Shown one piece after another: positions 1 through 7,949 of a stretch of 18,234 bases of DNA. The stretch lies in contig JAITNU010000164.1 in NCBI GenBank assembly GCA_031290325.1, forward strand, positions 1 to 18,234. Reading direction: 5' to 3'. This stretch comes from Treponema sp. Its GTDB lineage: Bacteria > Spirochaetota > Spirochaetia > Treponematales > Breznakiellaceae. The stretch's first letter is position 1. Each line of letters starts with the position of its first letter. The notes beneath the pieces are model-generated. The model was not told the origin of the DNA, made no database searches, and saw only the letters and a program-made list of their open reading frames with translations. The position numbers and the translations under genes were made by a program.

Positions 1-120
1 ATGCATCATGGCTCAATCAGATAGAGATATGGTTTAGTATATTGGCAAAAAAGTTACTGAAACGGATATACTTCAACAGAGGAACAGAAAGCGAGTATTG
101 GACGGTTTATAGAACAGTAG
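1..120 (+). pseudogene. IS630-family transposase, C-terminal remnant with a frameshift
   Basis: The reading frame starting at base 3 gives ASWLNQIEIWFSIL followed by AKKLLKR. This is the hallmark (H)ASWLNQIE-WFSIL segment near the end of IS630-type DDE transposases and includes the catalytic glutamate region. At about 60-68 the homology moves to the frame starting at base 1, giving TSTEEQKASIGRFIEQ, which matches the usual 'S-EEL--RI--FIE-YN' tail. An in-frame TAG follows at 118-120. The remainder of the gene lies before the window. The frame change and early stop make it a decayed copy. Confidence in the family is high; the exact right edge is uncertain. Confidence 0.75.
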
Positions 121-145
121 GCTCTTCCGGCTATCCTATGGGTAA

Positions 146-1474
146 AGCTACAATACCCGGACGGTACTCCGCGCCCTCAAAATGGGCGTTACCCAGTATG
201 GCAAGTTCCAGAGCACCTATAACGATAACGGTTCGTCCGAAAAATCCGCAGTCGCCGATTATGTCATCGAACAGCTCCAGCAGTACGCGATGCGCTTTTG
301 CGATGAGTCCGATTTGTATCGGACCGATGCCGGCGATTTCGTCATCGAAGATGACGAGGGTAATGTCCTGGATGTTGTTCAGTCTCGCGCCGCGTGGCAG
401 AAACAGCACCGCCGCATCTTTGCGGCAGTCAAAAACGCCAAGACCAAGCCAATCGAGCGCTTTTTCTCCACCTTGGAGCAGCTTTTGCAGGATATGATTC
501 TGCCGGGATATGTGCGGGAGCTTAACGCCACCGCCGCAGAGGACGAGGAGGCCCAGCGCCGCCTTGACTGGCAAAAGCGCAACCGGTATATCCTCACCGG
601 TGCAGATTTTTCCCAGAAAGTGCTGCAAGCCCTTGACCGGTATGCCCATCGGGTCCACAGCTCCCTTAAGCGGAGCCCTCAAGAAGCATTACAGTATGCC
701 ATCAAAAAGGAGGGGTGGCAGTATCAATTTGTTGATCCCGAAGCGTTACACTACCTGTTCCTGGAGCGCGCCTATGCAACGGTCCGGGGCGACCGGGTAA
801 CCCTGTTGGGCCGGCAATTTATCGGTCCATCACTGACACCCGAAATGGTAGCCGAGGGGCGCGGCAACCTGGTAGGCTTCAACCGGAAAAAAATCGAGCT
901 GCGCTATGATCCCGATGACCTGGATGCCGGCGCGTGGGCCATCAATCCCCGTAACGGCCAGGGGATATTCCTCAAGCCGGTTGAGCGCATACCCATGCTT
1001 GATGATGCGGCAGCTTCCGCCGCAATTGAAGCGAAACGGAAAAATATGAAGGCGGTCCGGGACGCCTATAAGTCACTTACCGCCGACGCACAGGTACTGT
1101 TCGACTTCGAGAAGTTCCGGGAGCTTGAAGACTCAAAGGCAGTTGCCGAGGCGTCCTTTTTGGAGTCTCCGCCCTCCGGGGCGCTGCTTCCGGCGCCACC
1201 CAAAAGCAATCCACTCCCGGCGCCCCCCACCGGGGATAATTTTCAGGCTCAAGTAGCGGCCATGATTTCCGCCGAGCCCTATATCCGGGAGCGGTCCAAG
1301 CGAGTGTATCTTTCTGAATACGACCGGTACAAAGCCCTGCTGGATGCGATGTCCAGAAACGAAACAATCGCTACCGAGGACCTGGCGTTCAAGTCCCGGT
1401 ACGAAGAAACCATGTCGGACGAACAGTTTATCTATTTTGCCGATTATATCAAACAAAAAAAACAACCCCTTTAG
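146..1474 (+). pseudogene. Mu-type (MuA-like) DDE transposase, 5'-truncated
   Basis: The frame is open from 146 after a TAA at 143-145; the first internal ATG is at 182. It begins in the middle of the integrase core: NTRTVLRAL, then the second catalytic aspartate in NDNGSS (codon 224-226), then the catalytic glutamate in KPIERFF (codon 455-457). After these comes the Mu-transposase C-terminal beta-barrel region, with GRQFIGPSL and then LRYDPDDL. The DNA-binding N-terminus and the first catalytic aspartate are missing, so an active DDE triad cannot form. A proline-rich linker (around codons 327-348 from the ATG at 182) precedes a helical tail that in Mu-like elements contacts the partner ATPase. 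A strong AGGAGG ribosome-binding site and a MuB-like start follow 12 bases after the stop, as expected for a MuA-MuB pair. The long open frame suggests recent inactivation. Confidence 0.82.
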
Positions 1475-1486
1475 GAGGAGGATAGT

Positions 1487-1765
1487 ATGTCATTACGTTC
1501 ATTTATCGCAGCTAACAAGCTCAGTTTCGGCGCCGCCGCCCGCATCGCCGGAGTAGACAAGAGCACTATATCAAAAATCTGCTCCACCCTTCCTGGGAAC
1601 AGAAAGAAGACGAGCTTATCCGGAAACTCAAAGAGGCAAGATATGATAAGATTGTACCCACTGAGTTTACCGTTGACACCGATGTATTGGTCACCACCCG
1701 TTCGGTCAACGCTCTCTTCACCCTGGCCGACGACCTCATCAGCCCGGAAGGTTCTCTCAGCGTTC
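1487..1765 (+). pseudogene. MuB-like transposition ATPase, N-terminal fragment with a frameshift
   Basis: A GGAGGAGG ribosome-binding site at 1475-1482 precedes the ATG. The first ~30 codons encode a Cro/lambda-repressor-type helix-turn-helix (LSFGAAARIAGVDKSTISKI), as found at the N-terminus of MuB-like ATPases. Homology continues into PGNRKK and at about 1605-1612, in an A-rich run, shifts by one base into another frame. That frame reads EDELIRKLKEARYDKI and then TDVLVTTRSVNALFTLADDL, resembling the stretch just before the Walker A motif of this family. Coding stops being MuB-like at about 1765, so the ATPase core is absent. Family assignment rests on position after the MuA-like gene and on motif resemblance. 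Confidence 0.6.
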
Positions 1766-1769
1766 GGTT

Positions 1770-1931
1770 GACGTCATCAGAGCTAAATACCTTGTTACCC
1801 TGAGTATCCTTGATGTATCCACCGGACAAGTTATCTATAGTGAGAAAGCTGTTATAGAGGGAAGTGATGTCAAGGCACTGGTGACTCAATTTGTCGCCGG
1901 TTGCCCCCCACTATTAAAGACTAAGGAGTAA
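1770..1931 (+). pseudogene. CsgG/LpoB-like protein, C-terminal fragment (paralogue of the next gene)
   Basis: The frame from 1770 reads DVIRAKYLVTLSILDVSTGQ followed by VIYSEK and ends at TAA 1929-1931. It closely parallels residues 116-139 of the next gene (MRRRYIITMSLLDISTGQYVYSER). Beyond that block the two diverge, and this copy ends within about 30 residues. It is therefore the tail of a tandem paralogue whose front was removed where the Mu-type remnant now ends. Its stop codon overlaps the ribosome-binding region of the next gene, consistent with a former operon. Confidence 0.78.
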
Positions 1932-1937
1932 AGAATT

Positions 1938-2888
1938 ATGACACGGTTAATAAATTCCATCGTGCTGATGGTTGTGTGCCTGGGGACGGGGTTAGTTCGT
2001 GGGCTTTATGCCCAGGATGCGCTGAAACCCTTCAGAATGGCAGTGTTCCCCTTTGAGGTGGCCGATCCTTCGGACAAGACCCTGGTAAGTGACGCCCGTA
2101 CCATAACCAATATTGTGCGTACCAATCTGGTGCAGTACCCCCAGTATGAGGTAATGACCCGGCAGGATATTGATAAGCTCATTGAGGAAAACCAATTCCA
2201 AATCAGCAGCCTTTCCTCTAATGAAAACTTGAGTAAGCTCAAAATGAAAAACATCAATTACCTGGCGGTAGGTGATATAAACATCATGAGACGGCGCTAT
2301 ATCATAACCATGAGCCTTTTAGATATATCCACCGGACAATATGTGTACTCTGAGAGAAACGCTATGGATCCTGATGATCCTGCCTTCGACACCGACCTCG
2401 ATCAACTTACGGACCTTTTTATACGGGGCGTTGGGAAGGTGATTGGAGGGAAGGCCACGTTTGATAGTGAGCTGGGGATACGGGTTACAACCGGTACCGG
2501 CGGGACCCTGTCTTTTCAGGGAAAAGAGATAGCCAAACTTTTTGCTGATGAATCGTACCTTATTTCAATACGAAAGCCAGATGCCTACCTGCTCAAGATG
2601 CGTTTCGGCAATGGTCATGAAACCACCAGGAGCGTGACAATTACCTCACGGGGCGTCATTGATGTCCAGTTTGGAATGCCGCCGGCAAAACCGGAATATG
2701 TACGGGTAGATACTCCCGATGCAGATTCGGTGCAGGTGTCGTGGAAGGACGCAGGTGTAGGGATCACCTATGCAGTATACTACAACACGAAAGACGACCC
2801 CACTACCGCACAGGTCTATGGTAACCCCCTCTCAGGAACCAGTACCAAGGTGGAGAACCTTGAGGTTAACAAGAAGTACTACTTCTGA
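1938..2888 (+). CDS. Exported CsgG/LpoB-like protein with PEGA-like region and interrupted fibronectin III domain
   Basis: An AAGGAG ribosome-binding site at 1923-1928 sits 9 bases before the ATG. Residues 1-25 form a signal peptide, with likely cleavage after LYA; there is no lipobox cysteine. Residues 32-145 resemble the CsgG / LpoB / DUF2380 fold (AVFPFE, IVRTNL, YEVMTRQDIDKL, INYLAVGDI, LLDISTGQ). Proteins of this group act at the periplasm or outer membrane. Residues ~178-247 look like a PEGA-type beta domain. A fibronectin III domain starts near 249 (VSWKD, YAVYYNT) and is cut by a TGA at 2886-2888, inside its last-strand motif YYF(stop)VTATKEG. The same frame remains open to 3455. As written the product is 316 residues with an incomplete final domain. 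The precise function is not known. Confidence 0.75.
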   Translation: MTRLINSIVLMVVCLGTGLVRGLYAQDALKPFRMAVFPFEVADPSDKTLVSDARTITNIVRTNLVQYPQYEVMTRQDIDKLIEENQFQISSLSSNENLSKLKMKNINYLAVGDINIMRRRYIITMSLLDISTGQYVYSERNAMDPDDPAFDTDLDQLTDLFIRGVGKVIGGKATFDSELGIRVTTGTGGTLSFQGKEIAKLFADESYLISIRKPDAYLLKMRFGNGHETTRSVTITSRGVIDVQFGMPPAKPEYVRVDTPDADSVQVSWKDAGVGITYAVYYNTKDDPTTAQVYGNPLSGTSTKVENLEVNKKYYF

Positions 2889-3455
2889 GTTACTGCAACA
2901 AAAGAGGGCATTGAGAGTGGAAAGAGCGGTGGTGTATCCGAGCAGACCGGTTATTATATAGGCCGCAGCGGTCCTGCCGGAGGTCTCATATTTTACGATA
3001 AGGGGAATGATTCCGGCGGCTGGCGCTACCTGGAAGCTGCGCCTCATGATGCGGGTACTGCACAATGGGGGGCCGATAAGGAGCCCAGTAATGATATTAA
3101 TGCCACCGACTTGGGAAAGGGAAGGGAGAATACCCAGCGGATCATAAACTTGTTGCGGCAATTAGGACAATCAGGAGAAATCAAGAAGGCCGCTCAATTG
3201 TGTGATGACTTCGAATTCAAATGGAAAGGAAAAGTGTATGACGATTGGTTCTTGCCCACCAAGGATGAATTGTATCAGATGTACAAGAATATCTACACCA
3301 AGGGTTTAGGTAATTTTAAATACAATTCGTACTGGACCTCGTCAGAGGACCGCTATGCTTATTACAGCGCGGGGGTTCTACTGTTTAGCACCGGTGAGCA
3401 GAAGTATGCCACCAGAGATACAAACTTAGGTGTGCGGCCTATCCGGGCGTTCTAG
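2889..3455 (+). pseudogene. Continuation of the preceding gene: end of fibronectin III domain plus DUF1566 domain
   Basis: This is the same frame as 1938-2888, directly after the TGA, open for 188 codons to TAG 3453-3455. It completes the fibronectin III strand (VTATKEG) and continues into a DUF1566 (Lcl C-terminal-like) domain. The domain signs are GGLIFYDKG, GWRYLEAAP, GRENTQRII, DWFLPTKDEL, YWTSSED and a terminal GVRPIRAF. DUF1566 domains sit at the C-terminus of many secreted treponemal proteins. I see no ribosome-binding site with a good start codon near 2889, so separate translation is unlikely. A TTG start at 3111 would truncate the domain. Either the gene is freshly broken (TGG to TGA is the simplest route), a base was miscalled, or the stop is read through. 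Confidence 0.75.
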
Positions 3456-3474
3456 GACTAAGGAGATATACCAA

Positions 3475-4839
3475 ATGAAAAAAATAGCTTGTTTATCCCT
3501 CGTATTTGTGCTTATTGCCTTGAGCCTTTCAGCACAGATTCCTTCTAATTGGGACACAAACCCACCTCGTGATACAGATGCCGTTAAGTACATGACCGGG
3601 ATATCCGATCCCTGTAACACCGAACGGGAGGCTTTTGAAAACGCCTGGAATAACGTGTTACGGAACCTGGCAACTGGTATTAGCGCTGATATAAACATTA
3701 ACATTGAGACCTCTTCCCAGTGGGAAGGGCGTGACAGCGATATTGAGGATGCCATTAATACTTATAAGGAAAGCAGCTCTGTGTTAAGCCAGGTACAGTT
3801 GACCGGGGTAAAAGAGGAGGCGCGAAAAACCGAACGCCAGGAGAATGGTACCTATATTGTACGGGTCCTTGCATCCATAAGCAGCGAAAACTACCAGAAG
3901 GCGATCAAATCAGTTGAAAATGAAGCAATGGCGTTTCTGGTCTACCGGTTCTTTGCCCGTAAGATTACAACCCTTCCCATGTCAGATACAAAGGATAAAC
4001 CCCAGGGCTTTCCCACCTATTATGCGTGGATGCAGAGTGAGTGCGTTACCCTTTCGATCAAGAGCGATGATAGCGCAGAGGTATACATAGAACAAATAGA
4101 TACTTTCTCAAAGAAACTCTACCGGAATGTGGTACTTTGTGCCCAGAGCCTTGACAACATGCCGAGCAGGATCATCTATGATGCGCCTCGATACTATGAT
4201 GGAATTCTGCGGGCTTTGCAAAATACCGGCTTGTTTAAGATAGTACGGGAAAACAGTACCCAGCTTATCCTCAGCCCCGCAAAACTTGCGGCCTTGAACG
4301 ACTTCAAAAGGGTGGTTGGGAATATGAAGGATGCCTCAAAGGTCTTTGTTACGGGCCTTGAGGTGATTCAAACCCCGGAACGGCGGGTCGTCGGGAACCT
4401 GGTGATAACCCAGTTCAGGACCCTTGCGGCCCGGCAATTCGGCATGAACGCGGTGAATTACAAGATACCCGAAGACTACCTCACCCCCGATTATCTTGAC
4501 GAAGACGGTATTATCGCCTATATAAAACAACACATAGACGATTTCCCTGCTCGTTATGCGGTTATCTGTTATGCCGAGACTAATCTGGAAACCGGGATAC
4601 CCTACTCCAAAGTTGCCGGCATTATAACCGCTTCCTGCCACTTTGTGCTCTACGATGTACTTACCGGTGAAACCATCCAGAGCAATACGGTAGATACCAC
4701 GGGCTTTATTTTTGCCCCCACCAATCTCCAGGAACAGACGGTACTCAACAAAGGCCGAGAGGCCCTCCGCTTTTTGTATGATGAGAAGAACCAGCCGGGG
4801 CTGGCGGGTATTATGGCAGGCGTACTGGAGGCGTTGTAA
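3475..4839 (+). CDS. Exported LPP20-like protein
   Basis: The start is the ATG at 3475, preceded by AAGGAG at 3460-3465; the frame is open upstream but that part overlaps the previous gene. The product is 454 residues. Residues 1-20 are a signal peptide (MKKIACLSLVFVLIALSLSA), and no lipobox cysteine follows. Residues ~35-145 resemble the LPP20 family: a repeated-alanine helix (AFENAWNNVLRNLATGI), then LTGVKEEAR and a strand ending YIVRVLASIS. The C-terminal half (FVTGLEVIQ, CHFVLYDVLTGETIQ) could be a second alpha/beta domain of the CsgG/LpoB kind. The gene lies 19 bases after the CsgG/LpoB-like gene and shares its ribosome-binding context (ACTAAGGAG), so the two were probably co-transcribed. 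Role unknown; a cell-envelope complex is an inference. Confidence 0.7.
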   Translation: MKKIACLSLVFVLIALSLSAQIPSNWDTNPPRDTDAVKYMTGISDPCNTEREAFENAWNNVLRNLATGISADININIETSSQWEGRDSDIEDAINTYKESSSVLSQVQLTGVKEEARKTERQENGTYIVRVLASISSENYQKAIKSVENEAMAFLVYRFFARKITTLPMSDTKDKPQGFPTYYAWMQSECVTLSIKSDDSAEVYIEQIDTFSKKLYRNVVLCAQSLDNMPSRIIYDAPRYYDGILRALQNTGLFKIVRENSTQLILSPAKLAALNDFKRVVGNMKDASKVFVTGLEVIQTPERRVVGNLVITQFRTLAARQFGMNAVNYKIPEDYLTPDYLDEDGIIAYIKQHIDDFPARYAVICYAETNLETGIPYSKVAGIITASCHFVLYDVLTGETIQSNTVDTTGFIFAPTNLQEQTVLNKGREALRFLYDEKNQPGLAGIMAGVLEAL

Positions 4840-4854
4840 CTTGGAATATGGCAA

Positions 4855-4884
4855 GACCCCGCCGGGAAACAGGCGGTTCTGGTC
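4855..4884. terminator. Possible weak bidirectional terminator hairpin
   Basis: Between two convergent genes (stops at 4839 and 4893) there is an interrupted inverted repeat: GACC-CCGCC at 4855-4863 and GGCGG-TTCT-GGTC at 4872-4884. No T-run follows on either strand, so it is not a classical intrinsic terminator. It is listed because of its position between converging transcripts. Confidence 0.3.
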
Positions 4885-4892
4885 GTTGTGCG

Positions 4893-5654
4893 CTATCCTT
4901 CCTTTTTGAAAATCCGGTACACCAGCAGCAACACTTTATAGTAAAGATAGGGGAAAATCCTGAAGAAGCGCAGGGGGTTTTGAAAACAGTAGGGTATCCA
5001 TTCAAGGCCGTGATCAAAGACAAACCGCGAGGGGTGTCTTTTTCGAGCCGCGAAGATATCATACATATCGCTGCACCATAAACGCAACCCCTGACTCAGT
5101 TGGGTGTGATTTTTGGCTATCCACAGTTCTTCCCGCTGCACTCCTTTCCCCACCAGTACCAGTGAGGGAGTGGCCTTTCTGATTGCCTCCAGGATGGTTT
5201 TTGCATCCTGTTTCTTAAAGGAGCCGGCATAGCGTCCCACAATATGGAGGTGGGGAAACGTATCGTGGACGTTCTTTTCAGCTTTTCTCAGAATATGCAG
5301 CTTCCCCCCCAGGAGGTACACGGTTAATTCCCGGGTTTCAAGGATGGTGAGGAGCTGAATGATGAAATCAAAGGGCATATACCGTACTACTTTCTTACCG
5401 GTCAAAAACCGGGCGCCTCCGACCAGGCTTTTTGATATGGGAATGATCAGGGATGCACTCAGAATATAGGAACGGTATTCCCCATGTCTCCGCGCCCGTA
5501 AGAGGTCCCAGATGGAGAGGAGCACAATGTTCTTCCCTTCTCCGGATGCCAGTAATTCATTGACGACATAGATCAAGCGCTCCGGGGACACGATATCCAG
5601 CGGAACCTTTAACAGGTTTATCCGTTCTCTTGATGGGGGATTTTCGGCATCCAC
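4893..5654 (-). CDS. WecG/TagA/CpsF-family glycosyltransferase, divergent
   Basis: The product is 253 residues and starts at GTG 5654 with GGAG 8 bases upstream; the start lies inside rsmE (37-base overlap). Family features: VYLLGGK at 112-118, a PHLHIVGRYAGSF segment at 134-146, LVLVGKGVQREELWIAKN at 165-182, and the end-motif HGLEWIPYCFQNPLRFFR at 215-232. Members transfer an N-acetyl-hexosaminuronic or mannosaminyl unit to a lipid-linked sugar at the inner membrane face. A basic hydrophobic tail (YLYYKVLLLVYRIFKK) fits membrane association. The usual Asp-Gly motif appears replaced by IPISKS (71-76), and the usual PKQE by VQREE (172-176). The substrate may therefore differ, or activity may be lost. 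It is the last gene of the sigma-factor operon. Confidence 0.8.
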   Translation of the reverse strand: MDAENPPSRERINLLKVPLDIVSPERLIYVVNELLASGEGKNIVLLSIWDLLRARRHGEYRSYILSASLIIPISKSLVGGARFLTGKKVVRYMPFDFIIQLLTILETRELTVYLLGGKLHILRKAEKNVHDTFPHLHIVGRYAGSFKKQDAKTILEAIRKATPSLVLVGKGVQREELWIAKNHTQLSQGLRLWCSDMYDIFAARKRHPSRFVFDHGLEWIPYCFQNPLRFFRIFPYLYYKVLLLVYRIFKKEG

Positions 5655-6415
5655 GACGCACGCTCCAAAAGTATGATACGTATAGCCGCCGCCCCATACA
5701 GAGCAGCGGTTTCAGTCCTTAATACGGTAGTTCCCAGACCTAAGGGCTTAAATCCGGCAGATAAAAATCGTGATACCTCTCCAGGGGAAAAGCCCCCTTC
5801 AGGCCCGACCGCTAAGGCTACCAATGCAGGGGCAGCACTCAGATAGTCATGCAAACTGCCCGGCCCCCCAGGGTGCAGCAGTATTCCCAAGGCCGTGGGA
5901 TACCGGCCTTTAAGGATTTCCCAGTAATCCATGAGTGCCGCTATGGTACAGGGCGCTCTCATGGAAGTGGCAATATCCGACCCGCTTTGCTGGCGAGCCT
6001 CTTTGATGATCCGTTCCCAGCGTCCTGTTTTTTCATCTCCCTGCCCCGGTTTTATGGCAGGAACCCCATGATCGGATCGAAAGGGCACTATCTCACTGAT
6101 ACCCCCTTCTGTTGCCTGCCTGACGATGAGGTCCATCTTGGCGCCTTTGGGCAGGGCCTGAAAAAGCACCAGCGACGGCAGCACAACGGAAGCTACCGGT
6201 ACTTCCGGCTCCTCACCGCTTAAACATACACCTACCAGACAAACTCCCTCAACCGAGCGCACCTGTACCGAAACTTCTTCCCCATCAGGCAGGAGCGCCT
6301 TGAAAACGGTTCCCGGTATACAGCGCCGGACACGGGCCAGATAATGATAATCCTTACCGGATAAACGGATCATGCCCCCGGGATCCGGCGCCTGTGACAG
6401 GATAAATCGTTTCAT
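5618..6415 (-). CDS. rsmE: 16S rRNA (uracil-1498-N3)-methyltransferase RsmE
   Basis: This SPOUT-class enzyme uses S-adenosylmethionine to methylate N3 of U1498 in the decoding region of the 30S subunit. The N-terminal PUA-like part covers residues 1-70. The methyltransferase domain shows LVLFQALPKGAKMDLIVRQA at 82-101, TEGGISEIVPF at 102-112, RWERIIKEARQQS at 132-144, the knot motif VGPEGGFS at 203-210, and LGTTVLRTETAA at 227-238. Length (265) is slightly above the family norm of ~245-250. ATG at 6415 has GAGG 5 bases upstream. It follows the protease gene by 29 bases and overlaps the glycosyltransferase by 37 bases, so it is an internal operon member. Confidence 0.95.
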   Translation of the reverse strand: MKRFILSQAPDPGGMIRLSGKDYHYLARVRRCIPGTVFKALLPDGEEVSVQVRSVEGVCLVGVCLSGEEPEVPVASVVLPSLVLFQALPKGAKMDLIVRQATEGGISEIVPFRSDHGVPAIKPGQGDEKTGRWERIIKEARQQSGSDIATSMRAPCTIAALMDYWEILKGRYPTALGILLHPGGPGSLHDYLSAAPALVALAVGPEGGFSPGEVSRFLSAGFKPLGLGTTVLRTETAALYGAAAIRIILLERASWMPKIPHQENG

Positions 6416-6444
6416 ACCGCCCTCGTCCCTGGGATCCGGTGGGC

Positions 6445-7929
6445 CTATGATGCCAGGGGAACATCATCTTCTAAATCGGCCTCTTCCTGCAGCACCTTTA
6501 ATGTTTTGGTGGTCCGTATCAGGGTACTATAAGTCCCCCCTTGCAAGATGTTGACTGCTTCCTGAAGCTGTACATCGTATTCCAGATCGTAGATCGGTGC
6601 CATGCTGGTCCGGTTCTGCTCGTTCCTGATGAGCCGGCGGAGCAGGGATACATCCAGGTGAAATTCCGCGTTTAATTCCCGGGCAAAGGCATCTATCTCT
6701 CCAGAGCCCGCTTTGGGGTGGGCTTCAACAAAGGAGGGTATCCGGTTGGCCTTGATGAGGACGTTGAGTTCTTCTGCGTCGTCATCGGTAAATTCGGGGA
6801 AGACGACTTCCCGGTCAGGAGGTATGCCGATTTTATCGATATTGACATCGCTGGGCGTGTAATACCGGGCAGTGGTAATCTTAAAACCCGATTTATCCAG
6901 GGGGTACACCTGCTGGACCGAACCTTTCCCAAAGGACTTTTCCCCTACCAGGTATGCCCGGCCCCTGTCTTTCAAGGCGCCGGCCACAATTTCTGAGGCT
7001 GAAGCGGAACCGCGGTTGATAAGCACGATGATAGGGATATCCCCCGGCACAACGGTGTTCTTCCGGGCGTTAAACACGGCATTCTCCGAGGAAATCCGGG
7101 ATTTGATAGATACCACTACCCCGCCATCCAGGAAGAGATCCCCGATGCCTACCGCGGATTGCAGCAGTCCCCCGTAATTATTCCGCAGGTCCAGGATGAG
7201 TCCCTGGTACTTCTGAGCCTTAAAGCTCTCCAGGGCCTCCCGCGCCCGGTCCACGGTCATGGGGGTAAAGGTGATGAGCCTGAGATACCCGATATTCCCT
7301 ATCATGGCGTATTTGGTAGTGGGCACCTCAATAACTGCACGAGCAAGAGTTACGGGGAATTCCAGCTTTTCACCTCGGCGGATCAGGAGATTCACCGATA
7401 CCCCCGGAGTTCCCCGGAGCCGGGCCAGGACCTCATCCATGGTCAACCCGTCGGTTGATTCCTCATTAATCTGGATAATATGGTCCCCCGGATTGATGCC
7501 TGCCCGCCATCCAGGCGTGTCCTCCATGGGCGCCGCAACTTCCACATAGGAGAGTTTCCCGTCAGGCCGCGGCCCCCCAGGGGAAATATAGAGTCCCACC
7601 CCACCGAAACTCCCCTGGGTCGTTTCATTCATATCGGACATTTCTTTTTCCGCAAGAAAGGTCGAATAGGGATCCCCCAAGGCGTTAAACATCCCTGACA
7701 TGGCCCCCTCGTACAGGACCTGCGGATCCACCTCATCCACATAATGTTTCTGGATAAAATCAAAGACATTCTGAATGATCGAACTATAACGCCGGGCACT
7801 GTCCTGCTCCCGGCCCTGGGCAACAGCCTGTGGTACCGAAGCCAGGGTAAACACCCCGCATAAAAAAACTGTAGCCACTAACCATATCACCGAAAAGGAG
7901 AACTTTTCTTTCATTTGGTTATATACCAT
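6445..7929 (-). CDS. S41-family C-terminal processing peptidase (CtpA/Prc-like)
   Basis: The enzyme is a periplasmic serine protease that trims protein C-termini. Starts are possible at 7941, 7929 and 7914; 7929 is chosen because GGGGG lies 5 bases before it. Numbering here is from 7941. A signal anchor or signal peptide covers ~14-42. The tail-binding N-terminal part is followed by a PDZ domain at ~112-195 (FGGVGLYIS, DHIIQINEE). The S41 core includes IGYLRLITF, LILDLRNNYGG and the catalytic pair: Ser314 in NRGSASASEI and Lys339 in KSFGKGSVQ. Their 25-residue separation is the family norm. A C-terminal helical extension of ~115 residues follows the core. It lies directly after the anti-sigma gene, so a role in the envelope-stress circuit is plausible but unproven. 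Confidence 0.93.
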   Translation of the reverse strand: MVYNQMKEKFSFSVIWLVATVFLCGVFTLASVPQAVAQGREQDSARRYSSIIQNVFDFIQKHYVDEVDPQVLYEGAMSGMFNALGDPYSTFLAEKEMSDMNETTQGSFGGVGLYISPGGPRPDGKLSYVEVAAPMEDTPGWRAGINPGDHIIQINEESTDGLTMDEVLARLRGTPGVSVNLLIRRGEKLEFPVTLARAVIEVPTTKYAMIGNIGYLRLITFTPMTVDRAREALESFKAQKYQGLILDLRNNYGGLLQSAVGIGDLFLDGGVVVSIKSRISSENAVFNARKNTVVPGDIPIIVLINRGSASASEIVAGALKDRGRAYLVGEKSFGKGSVQQVYPLDKSGFKITTARYYTPSDVNIDKIGIPPDREVVFPEFTDDDAEELNVLIKANRIPSFVEAHPKAGSGEIDAFARELNAEFHLDVSLLRRLIRNEQNRTSMAPIYDLEYDVQLQEAVNILQGGTYSTLIRTTKTLKVLQEEADLEDDVPLAS

Positions 7930-7949
7930 AATTACCCCCATAAGGTTAT

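Larger units (their letters stand above)
1..1769. mobile_element. Composite remnant of an IS630-type element and a Mu-type transposable element
   Basis: Three damaged transposition genes lie head to tail on the + strand: the tail of an IS630-type transposase, the catalytic and C-terminal part of a Mu-type transposase, and the first ~90 codons of a MuB-like ATPase. None is complete. The left limit is outside the window. The right limit is set at about 1765-1770, where MuB-like coding stops and sequence matching the following CsgG/LpoB-like gene begins. I could not identify terminal inverted repeats or a target-site duplication, so exact ends are not claimed. The region appears unable to transpose by itself. 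Confidence 0.75.

Noticed and set aside
182..1474. Treating the 430-codon frame as an intact transposase gene
   Set aside because: It starts inside the catalytic core, lacks the first Asp and the DNA-binding domains, and has no ribosome-binding site at the ATG.
2886..2930. Selenocysteine at the in-frame TGA
   Set aside because: Only a weak, imperfect hairpin follows the TGA, and a fibronectin III strand is not a redox site. Loss of a tryptophan codon is simpler.
4336..4854. A 172-codon open frame on the minus strand
   Set aside because: It lies opposite the LPP20-like gene and shows low-complexity, non-family sequence.
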